The notes below the pieces were generated by a model. It was not told the DNA's origin. It ran no database searches and saw only the letters and a program-made list of their open reading frames with translations. Source: Herpetospermum pedunculosum (lineage: Eukaryota > Streptophyta > Magnoliopsida > Cucurbitales > Cucurbitaceae). From it: a DNA stretch of 64,000 bases. Below, in pieces: positions 10,262 to 22,689 of this stretch. The DNA lies in contig CM051531.1 in assembly GCA_028017165.1 (NCBI GenBank), positions 47,245,893 to 47,309,892 of the forward strand, in the 5' to 3' direction. Position numbers and translations under genes: made by a program. Position 1 is the stretch's first letter. The number at the start of each line of letters is the position of its first letter.

Positions 10262-12483
10262 TATCTAAAAAAAATGAAACATAATATATATTTACAACAT
10301 ATACCATGAAATATATATAAAACATTTCTTGAATACTACAACCATAAATAATGACAATCACAAACTATATAAATATATATGAAAATTAACAACCATAACC
10401 AACATTAACCAAAATATCATACCGTGTCTTATCAAACTTTATATATAGTATACCCAAATATATACCCTCAATATATCCAAAACAAATATATCACTGTTAT
10501 ATATACCCCTAATTTATGACCATTAATATTACCTTGGTATATACCCCTAATATATACACTGTTATATATATACACCCTCATTTTTATTTTATTTTTATAT
10601 AACCATTAATAATACCTTGATTTTTACCCTCAATGTACCTGAAACAAATATATACATTTTTATATATACCCCTAATTTACGACCATTAATATTACCTTGA
10701 TATATAACCTTAATATATACATTGTTATGTATATTCATTCTCATTTTATATATATACAACCATTAATAATACACTGATATAAACGATATAAACCATAATA
10801 TATACACCATACATATATATACCCTGTTTATATCAGAAAACACTAGCCATTAAAAAATTACATGATATATACCTGATGTATATAGGCCATGTTATATAAA
10901 AATAAAACCCCCCAAACAACTAAATAATGCGGAAAAGCAACAACGACCTGTGGGTACCGGCGGCGACGTTGGTGGTTTACCGGATTCGACAACGGTGTAG
11001 ATAAAAAAGTAAAACTGCAAATTATATTTTTTAATGTTTTTGTACTCAATAGACATGAATGGAATAAAAATGTGTGTTAGACATTTTTGTAATATCTTAT
11101 ATCTTAATGACCCATTTGTGTTTAAACCTCTTTTTTAAGTTGAGAGACCAAATAAACACAAACTTGAAAGTTAAAGGGCCAAATAGACACAAACGTGAAA
11201 GTTTAGGGACAAATATTATATGGACTTGTGCCCTCCTAACATAAAATCTTGGATCCGCCCTTGCCCCCGAAATCTCTATCACTACCTCGGTTTTGGTGAT
11301 ATTTCGGTGGATATCGCCGATTTTTTCATTCTTGGTTTGAATTGACTTTTCAAGTGTTTAATTTTGATTTTTTTTTTTAAAAAAATAAAAACGGTGATGT
11401 TTGGCAACCACGCAAAATGAGTTTTAGAAATAAGTCATTTTAAGTTAAACATTTGCTATCAACTTTTTATAAAAGAGTGTTTTAGTATTGTTTAATTGGG
11501 AATCTTCACAATTTTTCATAGTATATAAAAATTACCAAAATACCCTTACATTATCCCTCTAAAATCTTTCCACATTCACTTCCACCATGGTTGTCGCCGA
11601 CGACGACCACCACCTCCGGCCGATCGCCGCTGGAACTTAAACCTCTGACCGACCACCACCACCGACAACCTCTGACCGAGCCCACTGACGGCCACTAGCG
11701 CCCTCACCCCGTCACAAACCACCAACGATAGTCAATGTCGGTTATAGTGTTTTAAATACAATTTTGAACTTATTTATTCATATTGTTTATTAATAGTCGT
11801 CCTTTATGGTAATTTGACATTAGTAGAAACACTTTTAGGCCATGTTTACCTCCCTCCAAACGTAATCAATCAATGATAATTCTGACGGTGGGACCCACAT
11901 CCATTACGTTTGAATGCATTTACAAAAATCTACAAATGTAATGAAATCGTGGGCCCCACACCAAAATCTTCAATCAAATCACACCATTTCTCTACCACCT
12001 AGTGGGTGCTGAATCAGATTACCATTGTTTGCCTCTTTCTCTCTCTTCCTTGAAATCCTAAAGGTTGCCATGACCATCTCCTTCAAAATAAACCTTCTTC
12101 TTCCTCTCTTCTTCTCCCCTCCTCCGGCCAACCACGCCGCCGCCCACCTCACTCTGGCCAGCCAATCTCGATCTGAAGATGCTAGGGTTTTGGAAAAACA
12201 TGGACGACATGAGATTGAAAGAATTGAATAAACAAATTCAGGAAACAGAAGGTCAATGGTATTTCTCTCTCAGAACAAAGCTTTGTGGCATAAGAATTAT
12301 AAAAAACTTCTCTTTTTAATTATCAATGTCTTTTTGTCTTTTTCTCATCTTTTAGTCTTTCAATTTCTCTTTTTCCGATTTTTTCTCTCTTCGGATTATG
12401 CGTTTTGTTTTCAGTTCATTGTCACTCTGCAAAAGAAATCAACACAATCCATAGAACTTGCAAATTTATGTTCTTCCGATTCT
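10262..12483. other. Non-coding interval: AT-rich low-complexity, then GC-richer patches
   Basis: 10262-10860 is dense in ATATATA phrases. At 11090-11250 there is a repeat-like stretch with repeated phrases (AAATAAACACAAACTTGAAAG and a relative). 11580-11720 is GC-rich, with CCACCACC triplets. 11990-12230 is pyrimidine-rich and could be a leader: the ORF at 12025-12231 contains no domain I know. I support no gene here. Confidence 0.45.
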
Positions 12484-13739
12484 CACTCATAGAAATCAGG
12501 GCTATGATGACAAATAAAAACTGTCATCAGGACTTTAGATGACAATTTTTTTCATTCGTTATAGTCTCTGTCGTCTTTACTCTATAAATGACACAAACCG
12601 AAAACTGTCATCATTCATTGTTTCGTGACAGTTTTTTTCTGTCTTCATAATACGATTAATGACAATTATTTTATGTCAAGAGATGTTATTTTATAACACA
12701 AACATTGTCACTAAATGACTCACCCATATCATATTTTGTCATCTAATCGGAATTGATGACAATAAATTTTTGTCAACTAATCCACGTTGATGACAATAAA
12801 TTTTCGTCAACTAATCCATATTGATGACAGTAAAATTTTGTCAACCAAATGTCAATAATGACTTATATTTATTGTCAATAATAGGTTGAAGGCGACAACT
12901 ATTGTGTCAACAAAATTAGTTCAATGACATGATTTTTTTGTCAAAAAATATGTTTTTATGAATTTTTTTTTTGTGGTAAATCTAAATATATTTATATTTG
13001 TAATTGTCATTATTATTAAATTCTATAACCTAGATGAACGTTTGTTTCTTTTAATGATGGTTCACCAAAGTCATAAAAGTAATAGATGAACATACGTGTA
13101 AATACACATGTAACCAAAATAAAACACTCCAAATTTAACACAAAACAATCATTGAAATAAAAAGTTGCATATATCATTGAGATATCATTCACTTTTACAT
13201 AAACTAATCTGAATCTATCATAACTACAAATCGAAGTGATAACAACAAAACATCACAAAAATCTGCACGTACAAAACCACATTAGAAGACAAATTCTCCT
13301 CTACTATCCGTACTTAGGAAGCAAACAAACCACTAAGAAATATTTTACAAGATTGAATTACCTCTAGTAAAATTCCATAGATTTCCATATTTAAAAAATG
13401 GATGAACCAGAAGCTTCTCACTCCTCTACCATATGTAGAATCCCAAATAGAAGCACAAAAGCTTTGAACATTGATGGCTTTGAACATTGATGGCTTTGAA
13501 CATTGATGTGAAGTATTCACTTCAAGGACCTATAAAATTTGTCAAGAAAGACAAAAAAAAAATCAACTCAATAGTACAGTTCAAATGAGAAGAAAACAAT
13601 ACAACAATTGAGAACCAGACTATTAAAAAAGATCTATCATAATAGCTCTAAGACATTCATGGATCAACAATGCTACTTCTCGACCATTAATGACAAACAA
13701 GAAAATAAAAGAATCAATTGGACTCGAAAGAAGATAAAC

Positions 13740-14180
13740 GAACTTAATTGTCTAAATGCCTAAAAAGTTACGAATTGATTTTAACCTCAAACGAACCTAG
13801 CAAATGTCTAAAGTGAATCTAAAAGTGCAAAATAGCCTAAAAGTGCCTAAAAAGTTACTAAGTATCATTCTTAATCTCAAATGAACCTAGAAAGTGCCTA
13901 CAAAGTTACCAAGTGTTATTTTAATCTCAAACGAACCTAACAAGTGCCTAAAAAGTTACCAAGTATCATTCTTAACCTCCAACGAGCCTAGCAAGTGCCT
14001 ACAAAGTTACCAAGTGTTATTTTAATCTCAAACGAACTTAAAAAGTGCCTAAAAAGTTAACAAGTGTCATTCTTAATCTCAAACGAACCTAGAAAGTGTC
14101 TAAAGTGATTCTAAAAATGCAAAATAATCTAAAAGTGCCGAAAAAGTTATCATGTGTCATTTTGAACCCAAATAAACTTA
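13740..14180. repeat. Short tandem repeats inside the CACTA element
   Basis: About seven variants of a unit of roughly 50-60 bp combine AAGTGCCTAAAAAGTTACC, AAGTGTYATTYTTAATCTC and AAACGAACCTAG. The same units occur in reverse orientation at 27660-27920. This is the subterminal repeat block of the family. Confidence 0.8.
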
Positions 14181-14187
14181 ACAAGTG

Positions 14188-14740
14188 GTTAAACTAAACT
14201 AAACTCATTAGTCTATTCAGAATACAAATCAAACACATCACGCTAAGCACTCAGATGTGCTTAGTTTTATCAGAAAATTCATAAACTAGTCTTATCAGAG
14301 AATGCATAAATGACAAAATATAGTTTGTTAAGCACTCATATGTGCTTAGTCTTATCAGAACATTTATAAACAACAAATTATAGATTGTTAACCACTAAGA
14401 TGTGCTTAATCTTATCAAAATTGCAACGATGCCACAATGCAAGTCATATAATTCACAATACATAAACATATAATAACTAAACTAAACTTATTAGTCTATT
14501 CAGAATACAAATCAAACACATCACGCTAAGCACTCAGATGTGCTTAGTCTTATCAGAAAATTCATAAGCAACAAAATATAATTTGCTAAGCACTCAAATG
14601 TGCTTAGTCTTAGCAGAACATTTATAAACGATAAATTATAGATTGCTAAACACTCAAATGTGCTTAGTCTTATCAAAATTGCAACGATGCCACAATGCAA
14701 GTCATATAATTCACAATACATAAACAACTATTAAACACAC
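14188..14740. repeat. About 285-bp direct duplication inside the CACTA element
   Basis: The sequence running from ACTAAACTAAACTYATTAGT through AGCACTCAGATGTGCTTAGT is present near 14190 and near 14474. Each half contains further short repeats of AAGCACTCARATGTGCTTAG, itself nearly palindromic. Confidence 0.8.
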
Positions 14741-15770
14741 AACATGCCAACAGGTAGATAGAAGCCACTTACCTAACGCAGTCTTAAAACAACACAACAT
14801 TTTAACTCTTACTTCGGACGCTGCAAAACGAACCTATAAAGTTATTGACTGATTAAATAAGGAACTCAAGAAAATGTCTCAGAGTTTGTCGGATCTAAAA
14901 GAAAGAGGAATCATGAAGAGACAACTCACCGAAAAGGAACAAATGCCGCTGGAAATCGCCGGAATGGAGGAAAATCTCCGCTGAAAGGAGGGAGAAGTCT
15001 CATCCGTGTCGTCGTCTGCTCGCGTTGCTGCTGTCCGTCGGCCACAGTTGCGCGAGGAGGAACCTGCTAACGTCGAAAGCCGCGAATGAGAAGCACGCCG
15101 CCATGCCGTTGTGGTTCGCTCACCGGAGATGGGTCGGAGAGGAGCCGCTGGCGAGTTAGTGATTGATGGCCGAAAAATAACGAGGGAGAGAGATGAGGGA
15201 GGTGGAGCGTGCTGTGTTGAAACGAAAAAGTGAAGGAAGGGGAATGATGGGTTGGGTGAAGGAGAAGGAGAAAGAAAATGAAGAATAGATTTTAGGGCTT
15301 TTCTTTGGTTTCCTTTTTTTTTCTTCATTTAATTTTCCAATTAAACCAATCTTTTTTTTTTTAAAAAAAAAACTTCTCCCTTTTTATCCTTCATTGACTT
15401 TTTTTTTTTCAATTTGGAGGTGAGACTTTTAATTAAGTCATCAACTTTATGATTAACGATCTAATTAGAAATCTTTTTCTAAAATGAAATGAATTTTAAT
15501 TCATCCCAACTTAGGAACTATACTAAAATTCTAATTTTCAAATTTAGAATTCATATGTGAGCGTGAAAAATCCGAAAATTTGCATCAACCTCCGTTTTTT
15601 TTTCTTGACATTTTTTTTAAAATCTCCGCTTTTTTTTTTTTTTTTTTTTTTTTTTCTTTTCTTTTTTCTTGACGTTTTTAAAAAAAATCATGTGATACTT
15701 GTTGTTTGTTCATAAAAATGTCAAGCAATTAATTTTGCAAACGTCAAGAAATGTTGTTTTTGTTGTAGTG

Positions 15771-16260
15771 ATATGTTATAAGTATATATGCAGTATATAC
15801 TCATATATGAAGTATATATAAGTATATATGATGTTATATATAAAAACTTAAATGGTGAAGAAATAAGTGGTAAGAGAAAATGAGAGATAAAATCGAAATT
15901 TGTTTAAAAAAATGAAATTTAATACACTCAATTTGGATAGAGATTTTTTTTTTTTACACTGAATTTAATACACTAAATTTGTCACGATTTTTTATTTTCT
16001 TTTGAAATAGAGAGATAAAATCGAATCATGAAATGGGCAGATTAATATACTAAATGAGAGAGAAAATCAAAATGTATTACGAAAATGAAATTTAATACAC
16101 CAATAATTTTATTTGATATGAAAATAGGCACATTAATGAGGGGCATAATAATATTTAAAATTAATTAAAAATAGAAATGAAAATTTCAAGATTTTAGGAC
16201 ATATTTGAAAATACTACTCTTAAAGGTGATCATTTGGGAGATTATCCCTTCTTCTTAATA
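15771..16260 (+). repeat. Dispersed repeat, copy 1 (second copy at 55966-56660)
   Basis: This block opens with AAGTATATATG-type phrases. It then has GAAATTTAATACAC and ends with AAGATTTTAGGACATATTTG followed by a GATCATTTG phrase. The same order of phrases, in the same orientation, occurs at 55966-56660. No coding potential. The family is unknown to me. Confidence 0.75.
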
Positions 16261-16284
16261 TCCCTAAATTTATCTCAAGAAAAA

Positions 16285-16391
16285 TAAATTTGTGGCCCAC
16301 AACCTTGCTAATTGGGCTTTAACCAATGCGATTTCAAAGGTCTGGATTAGTAATGAGTCGGATTGGCTTACTAAGTTGCTTGATTTAGATT
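16285..16391 (+). pseudogene. LINE RNase H end, split by a Mutator-like element
   Basis: The frame reads VAHNLANWALTNAISKVW, then DWLTKLLDLD, matching the VAH-LA--A end of plant LINE RNase H domains. The remainder resumes after the element at 17796. No poly(A) tail is visible downstream. Confidence 0.6.
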
Positions 16392-17795
16392 GGGGAATTC
16401 TCAATAATAGCTAGGAATAAAAACCTGAATTGAAAAATAGCTAAGAATTTTTAATATTTCCATCCAATAGCTACCACAATTTTAGGGAGTGAAGTTGATA
16501 TTTTTCATCCCGATTATACTCCTTGTATATACTCATATTTACTGTTAGCCCACCTAACCGATTTTTCTTTTTATTTTTCATTTTTGTTTTGTTTAAAATA
16601 ATTCTCATACGTATTTTCAAATCCCTGAGTTTTAGGCGAGGTAGTCAACATTTTCATTCCGTCTATACCCCTTGTATATACACGTATTTACGGACAACCT
16701 AGAAAAAGGGACAACAAACAAAATCTCTAAAAATCGGTCAATTAAATATATAAAAAAGAGATAACAAACAAAATCCCTAAAAAATCAGAATTTATTCAAA
16801 ACAAAAATCTCAACAATATTATATCGTTCATTCATTCAATCAAACGTACCAAAAGTCTCGATGTTTGATTTGCACCGTGGTTTGGATGGAGATTTGCGGA
16901 CTCACGGTGGTTGCCCAAGTTGTCCGTTGCGCACGGTGGAGATCCGATCAGTTGTGGGCAAACAATATGTATCTTGCACCGACGAGAGAATGAGAGTCTG
17001 AGTCTCGTAGAATGAGACTCATGGTTGGTGGGGTCAATTTTTTGGTACGTTTTCTGGTTGGGATCAATCTCGTAGGATCAAACTCACAGTGGTTGGCGTC
17101 GATGAGAATGAGAATCACGGTGTTTGCCCAAGTTATCCGATCGGTATATAACTGGTACGTGTTCTGGACTCTATTGTCGTGTTCATCGAGTCAGTGTATA
17201 CTTGGAAATACAAGGAGTGGAAGATCTGATTTTTGTTCGTCCAGTTAGTGTATATTGGGAAATACAAGGACTGGAAGGTCTGATTTTTGTTTGTTGAATT
17301 AGTGTATGCTGGAAAATACAAGGACTGAAAGGTCTGATTTTTGTTCGTCGAGTCAGTGTATACTGAGAAATACAAGAAGTGGAAGGTCCGATTTTTGTTT
17401 CATTCAAAATTTTCAACAATTTACTAATGTTACGATTTTTTCTCCTAACTAATTTCTCTTTCATAAGATCAACCCTTTTTTAGTTGATTTAATTTTTCAA
17501 CGGGTTAAATCTCAGAGGAGTAGTTTGGTCCCACTATATTCTAAAAAAATGTTTGCTTTGATTATTTTAAATTTTCTAACCGTTCACCATTTTTTGTTTT
17601 TCATTTAATTCTCTGTGATTAAATCTCTCTTTTTTTGTAGGTAGTTCAACAGTTAAATGACTGAAGGGTAGTTTCGTCCAACTACATTCTAAAGAAGTTT
17701 CTGATTATAGGAGTTTGCTATTTTTCAACCCAATAATTAGTTTAGCTATTTTTCAACTTGCATAGTCTTGTTTCAGCTATTTTTGTAGTCGCCCC
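16392..17795. mobile_element. Non-autonomous Mutator-like element with 9-bp duplication
   Basis: A perfect 9-bp duplication, ATTTAGATT, sits at 16383-16391 and 17796-17804. The imperfect terminal inverted repeats start GGGG and share AATAGCT and TTGAAAAATAGC over about 50 bp. The 1404-bp interior has no transposase. It holds a GC-richer patch (16850-17160) and a 54-bp tandem repeat at 17190-17402. Confidence 0.85.
17190..17402. repeat. 54-bp tandem repeat, four copies
   Basis: AGTGTATA-like anchors lie at 17193, 17247, 17301 and 17355, a strict 54-bp period. Each unit includes GAAATACAAGGA and CTGATTTTTGTT. Because 54 is a multiple of three, frames stay open through the array and give 18-residue repeats on the minus strand. 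I do not regard these as protein-coding. Confidence 0.9.
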
Positions 17796-17859
17796 ATTTA
17801 GATTAACTCTTTGTAGTCAATGGGCATTCTTTCTCATTAATGCAGTTATGTTTTTGGGG

Positions 17860-19140
17860 AAAAGAGTCAGATGACCATTTTTTCTTATCAAAATCGATAA
17901 ATGTCAATTTTTTAAAAAGGTTTGATTTATGTCCCTTTTTAGTTTAATCTCTCTCCTCTATTTTCTGCATTCTTTATTTACACTCCCTAAGATCTCAATC
18001 TCTTCACTCATTTATAAGATTTAGTAATTAAAAAAAACTCTCTCTCTCCCAAGTTTTTCTCCTTTTTCTTTTTTTCTCCTACTAATCTCACAACACTCTC
18101 TCCCCATTTTATCTTTCTACCCGTAATCTCCCAACAAAAATCCAATAAATATTTCTATCTAAAAAATCGACTTAAAAAATCAAAATATCAAAAAATATCT
18201 TTCTACCCGTAATCTCCCAACAAAAATCCAATAAATATTTCTGTCTAAAAAATCGACTTAAAAAATCAAAATATGAAAAAATAAAGAGAAAAAAAAGATA
18301 AGCCAACATGTATTTGCAATTTTGCAAATTGGAATTACACGATACTTGCAAATAACAATTACAGTGTATTTGCACTTGTGCAAATTGTAATTAACAAGTG
18401 TATTTGCAATTTGCAAAATTGCAATTACAATGTATTTGAAATTTTGCAAATTGGAATTAAATTGTATTTTCAATTTTGCAAATTGAAATTACAGTGTAAT
18501 TACAATTTTGCAAATTGGAATAAAGTGTATTTGCAATTTGCACAAAATTACTACTTTCAATTATAATAAAAATAAAAAAAACATAATTTATCATAAATAA
18601 TGATGACAGTTGAAGAAAATTATGTTATAGAATTATAGTGTATATAACATAATAACATGTAGAAAAAATTATAAGTTTGCAAATTAAAATTATATTGTAC
18701 TTGCAATTATGCGGTACTTGCAAATTGCAAAACATGCTATGAAATTACCGTGGATATAACATAATATGTAGAAAGTCAACAAGAGCCTAGCTCAACGACA
18801 TGATGTATCGCCTAGTGACCATGAAGTCTTAGGTTCAATTCCCCACCCCAACATGTTGTGAAAAAAAAAAAAAAAAAAAACATATTGTGTAGAAAAAATT
18901 ATATGTTTGCAAATTGAAATTACATTGTAATTGCAATTGTTTGCGGTATTTGCAAATTTCAAATTGCAATTACAATGTATTTATGTAAATTAAAGATATA
19001 CAACAATCTAATAATTCCAAAAAAAAAAAAAAATAATAATAAATGCACTTGCAATTACAGAATACAAAATTACATACTTGTCAAATCAAAATTACAAAGT
19101 TATCAAAATAGTTTTTTAGGAATGATTGTTATGAGGGTAA
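17860..19140. repeat. Low-complexity region with an 86-bp duplication and TTTGCAAATT-type repeats
   Basis: An 86-bp unit starting ATCTTTCTACCCGTAATCTC is repeated head to tail at 18111 and 18197. From 18305 to 18560 and 18670 to 19095, variants of TGTATTTGCAATTTTGCAAA with AATTGGAATTACA recur on both strands, giving many self-complementary phrases. The A/T-rich frames here are not genes. Confidence 0.7.
18782..18880 (+). mobile_element. tRNA-derived SINE
   Basis: A-box-like CCTAGCTCAACGACATG and a B box AGGTTCAATTCCCC (near 18831), followed by CCCCAACATGTTGTG and a run of 20 A. Similar words flank it (AACATAATATGTAGAAA and AACATATTGTGTAGAAA), which may be a worn target duplication. It shares its sequence with the SINE at 48051. 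Confidence 0.75.
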
Positions 19141-19141
19141 A

Positions 19142-19273
19142 ATGTGGAGGAAATGTTTTTTTTTTTGCAACGGTATTTTAATTAAAGCAAGGGTTGAACC
19201 CATGACTTCATAGTCACGGGCACAACCTTATGCCAATTGAGCTATGCTCAGTTTGACATGTGAAGGAAATGTT
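19142..19273 (-). mobile_element. tRNA-derived SINE, minus strand
   Basis: On the minus strand it has an A box AGCATAGCTCAATTGGCA and a B box GGGTTCAACCC, ending in an A tail (T run at 19156-19166). Target duplications ATGTGGAGGAAATGTT (19142-19157) and ATGTGAAGGAAATGTT (19258-19273) differ at one base. It is the same subfamily as the copy at 61957. Confidence 0.88.
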
Positions 19274-19439
19274 AGGAAAGAGGAAAAGTAAACCAAAAAG
19301 GGACACCAAACTTAATTTTAAAAAAAAGGGACATCGGTTGAAATGGGGTTCAAAAAAGACCATTTATCATGATTTCCATCTGTTTTTATCAAAAAAAAAA
19401 AAAAAAAATTAATTAATTAATTTTTTTTCCCTTCTAATA

Positions 19440-19600
19440 TTGGTTTTAACACTCGAGAGTTAACCTAGTGGTTATGAGAGCATTGAGACTATTAATGTCC
19501 TCGAGAATGAGTTCAATTTTTGGTGATGAATTCAATTCTTGGTGTCACTCACCTAGGAATTAAATCTTTACCGCGGCTTATACATATACTACTTTATTTC
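19440..19600 (+). mobile_element. Truncated SINE-like copy related to that at 32922
   Basis: The head reads GTTAACCTAGTGGTTATGAG, followed by CTATTAATGTCCTCGAGA and a repeated TCAATTYTTGGTG phrase. The element at 32922-33099 has the same order of phrases. There is no A tail here, so the copy is partial. Confidence 0.45.
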
Positions 19601-19677
19601 TGTATTTTCCTACCTCTAAAAGTTGTTTCAAAGTTTAAGCTCCAATTATGAAAACTACAAAAATTGTTTGAACAATA

Positions 19678-19990
19678 GTTTTTTTTTTTTTTTTTTTTTT
19701 TGGCTAAAAATTCAAAGGTGGTTTTTTTAGGAGCAAAGCTCAATACAAACTAAGAAAGGACCAAATCACTCAAACAATAGGACTCGATCTCAGGAGGAAA
19801 ATCCTCTAGCCAAATCAATCGTCGACGAAGACCCATAGCCATCCGCGCTAATTGATGCGCCACCATGTTTTCTTCTCTGAAAATGAAACTGCAGCTGTCC
19901 GTAAAAGGACGAGGGAACCGCGTACTCACATCCGCAATCACCATTCCCACTTCCCTCATATCCTCAAACAATGTGTTTTTTGGTTTTTTT
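19678..19990 (-). pseudogene. LINE 3' end with RNase H remnant, minus strand
   Basis: On the minus strand the frame (19971-19750) reads VSTRFPRPFTDSCSFIFREE, NMVAHQLARMAMGLRRR and WLEDFPPEIESY, the end of a LINE RNase H domain. A T run at 19680-19702 marks the poly(A) tail on the correct side. The copy is 5'-truncated. Confidence 0.75.
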
Positions 19991-20017
19991 TTTTTGTTTT
20001 TTTTTGGTTACAAACAT

Positions 20018-20143
20018 ATAAAAAAAAAATGGGAGGGAGTAAGCATAGTTTTAAAAAGCATAAAACTAAAAAATGAAATATAAAAAAAAAATGGGAGGGA
20101 GTAAGCATAGTTTTAAAAAGCATAAAACTAAAAAATGAAATAT
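20018..20143. repeat. 62-bp tandem duplication
   Basis: A unit containing TGGGAGGGAGTAAGCATAG and TTTTAAAAAGCATAAAAC occurs twice, with anchors at 20031 and 20093. No visible difference between copies over most of the length, so it is recent. Confidence 0.88.
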
Positions 20144-20483
20144 TATGGATTGAGGTCTAATCCACCCAAAATAATTTGCTCACACATTTGTGTGTTTTTT
20201 TTGTTTTTTTTTTTTTGGAAATACACATTTGTGTTGATTCATTTTATTCATAGGCTGACACTAGAGCTATTAGTGTGTGTGATCTTATTATAATTTGAGA
20301 TATTTTTTAGTTAGTTCCAAAAAACCTTAATTAATGCAAGGCAATCTTAGAGATAATTCTCTCACTCCCCCCTTGTAGGCAAGGTCAAAAAGAGAGAGGA
20401 GCACTAAAAGAAAACTATTCACTTTAACTTCTCTCTTTCAAAGTATGGGCCACCTACCTTCCCTTTGTCTCTCTAAACAAATG

Positions 20484-20487
20484 GGTA

Positions 20488-20522
<35 letters not shown>
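20484..20522. repeat. (TA)n microsatellite
   Basis: About 17 alternating TA units with one slip near the end. Confidence 0.95.
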
Positions 20523-22172
20523 CATCTTAAATGGCAACTGAGACCCATCTTTAACTTTTCAATAGGGAATTATTAGGGTAAGAAACTACAGCAAAATAAG
20601 CTGATTATAGTTTTGAAAAAAAAGTAAAGAAAAAGTACACAAAAGAAGTACTAAGGAAAAGCATAAACTTAAGTGTAAAAGAAAATCGACGGCTACATCC
20701 ACTGACAGAAGGGAGATAACAATATTAATACGAATAAGAGAATTACAAATGACAGACTAGAAAGGACTGATGTCATTAGAAAGTTTATATATGACACCCT
20801 TCTAATGACCTATTCAAGACATTCCAACATTTAACATGACTTAATTTGACAACATGAGTATAATTCAACTAACATAAAACATATATATCTTCGACTAAAA
20901 AGTTAGAAATTTGAATCTCGCATCCTACTTATTGTGTTGAACCAAAAATCTATACGTGACTTTCGTTTCTAAGTATATCAATACGACAAACTTCATGAAA
21001 AAATCGAAAAAGAAACCAGAAACTAGAAAGTAATGGAAAATTCTGTAAAAAAGAAAAAACTTGTTCCTTTGTCAGTTTTGAATTGGAGATGGTAACATGT
21101 TTTTCAAAAACCGAATATATTGTAAAAAGAAAGGGTAAAGTAATTTTCCAAATATTCTGATGACGTCCACAAATCCCAAATAGAAGGTCCCTTGGAGATT
21201 CGTTTTTATATTTTAGCAGCTCATTATTCATACCCACTTAGATGTGAAGTGTTACGTTAATAATAATAATAATAAAAAAAAAACCATATAATATAAATAA
21301 ATAAAAAGCCAGAACTTTATAAGTGGGTGTTGATAGATTTAACAGTGTCTGTCGGACCACAACAACTTGCACTGATTTGCATATTGAACTAAATAACTCA
21401 CTAAAAACTAAAAAACTACCAAGAAATAAGATTTGAATTGATGGAAAAGCCACCGACTTATGTTAAATGAATATAAGTTCAATATTTCTATTTTTGAATT
21501 CTCAGGTGGGTTTATTCAATTTTGTTAATAAAAGGTTGATGTTACATTTTTATTTTATTTTATTAACATATTTAAATATATATAATATGTCATTTGGAAG
21601 AAATTAAATTTTGTTGATAGATCAGATTTTGTCAATGAATAAGTTGAATTTCATATGTCAATTAGTATTGAGTGTGCTTAATAAAAAGAAAGAAGAAGAA
21701 AAAGATGTATGTTATATTGTGACTGAGGTCCCTTCATCTTTCCGATGTAGGATCCTCAACAGAGCGAAGTTCTGGTGGTGATGCAAGTGCGCAGTGAGCG
21801 TAGTAGCCCCCTCAAACCAATTTGGTATATCCATATATTAGTTATTTCAAATTAGCTAAAACTAATTATATTTTTTATATTTTTATTTCAAATTAGCTAT
21901 CAATATGTCAATTTATCAATACTATTAAGACTTCAATCAACATTATCATTCAAGGCCTCCCATTCTATTAAATTTTTTACTATACGATAGCGAGTTATCA
22001 AATACCAATCAATCTATCAAACATCAACTACTAGTATATCACATGAATATATATCGTTCTATTAAAATTTTGAGTATATCTACAACCTAAAATAGACATA
22101 AATGAGTAGTAGTATATAACATGAGCGTATCAATCTATTAAAAAAATTGAGTATATCAGCAGACTATTCAGA
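20523..22172. other. Intergenic AT-rich spacer
   Basis: No recognisable gene. Near 20880-20945 there is a decayed tRNA-like tail (GAAATTTGAATCTCGCATCC). 21730-21830 is GC-richer without features I recognise. The open frames at 20950-21237 and 21238-21453 are minus-strand, low-complexity and without domains. Confidence 0.5.
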
Positions 22173-22689
22173 CACTACTAGAAAAATAGGAATAGATGAC
22201 ATGTGGGGAATCCAAAAATTGAGGAAGGAAAGAAAAAAAGTGTCATCTTCCGTTTGGGGCGCGTTTTTGGCGGGAAAAAACGGTATTTTTCAAATTTCCG
22301 AAACTTAATGACAGTTTTCAAGTGTCATCAATCGATGACAATCTTAAAATGTCCTAAATCGTTTAAATTTATTAACTATGATAAATTTGTTTATATTTTT
22401 TTACTAGTTTTTTTATTTATAAAATAAATTTGTAATTAAATTAAAATAGAAATTAAAAAATACTTAGAAAAGAATTAGAATTAATTTACGACTAAAAAAT
22501 AAATTAATTAGCAAATAAAAAAAATAAAAAAAAGGAAATAAAAATTGTGAAAAAAAACACTCAACGTCTTCATAAAATTTACTTGTAATAATCTCAAAAT
22601 TTATAATTAATATATATATATAATCCCTTATTTACATAAGATTTCGTCATCCCTAATTTATATATGAAATCGAAATCCCTAACAAAAAA

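Larger units (their letters stand above)
12484..15770 (-). mobile_element. Non-autonomous CACTA (En/Spm) element
   Basis: The left terminus reads CACTCATAGAAATCAGGGC. The right terminus, reverse-complemented, reads CACTACAACAAAAAC. Subterminal GATGACA/TGTCATC motifs are dense from 12500 to 12930, as in CACTA ends that bind their transposase partner. Its left 470 bp match, in inverted orientation, the right end of the element at 22173-28978, and its internal repeats at 13740-14180 match 27660-27920 of that element. The flanking trinucleotides (TCT, ATA) do not match, and the first terminus has CACTC instead of CACTA, so it is old or rearranged. I find no transposase. The minus-strand frame at 14879-15328 looks like a GC-rich leader. 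Confidence 0.78.

Noticed and set aside
11393..11850. Possible hAT or Harbinger MITE (GATGTTTGGCAACC ... GGCCATGTTTACC)
   Set aside because: The candidate ends are not inverted repeats of each other and no target duplication is found.
14879..15328. 149-codon minus-strand frame in the CACTA element
   Set aside because: Ser/Pro/Arg-rich, typical of a GC-rich leader read by chance; no domain and no splice context supporting it.
17133..17464. Repeat-rich minus-strand frames
   Set aside because: Open only because the 54-bp tandem unit is a multiple of three.
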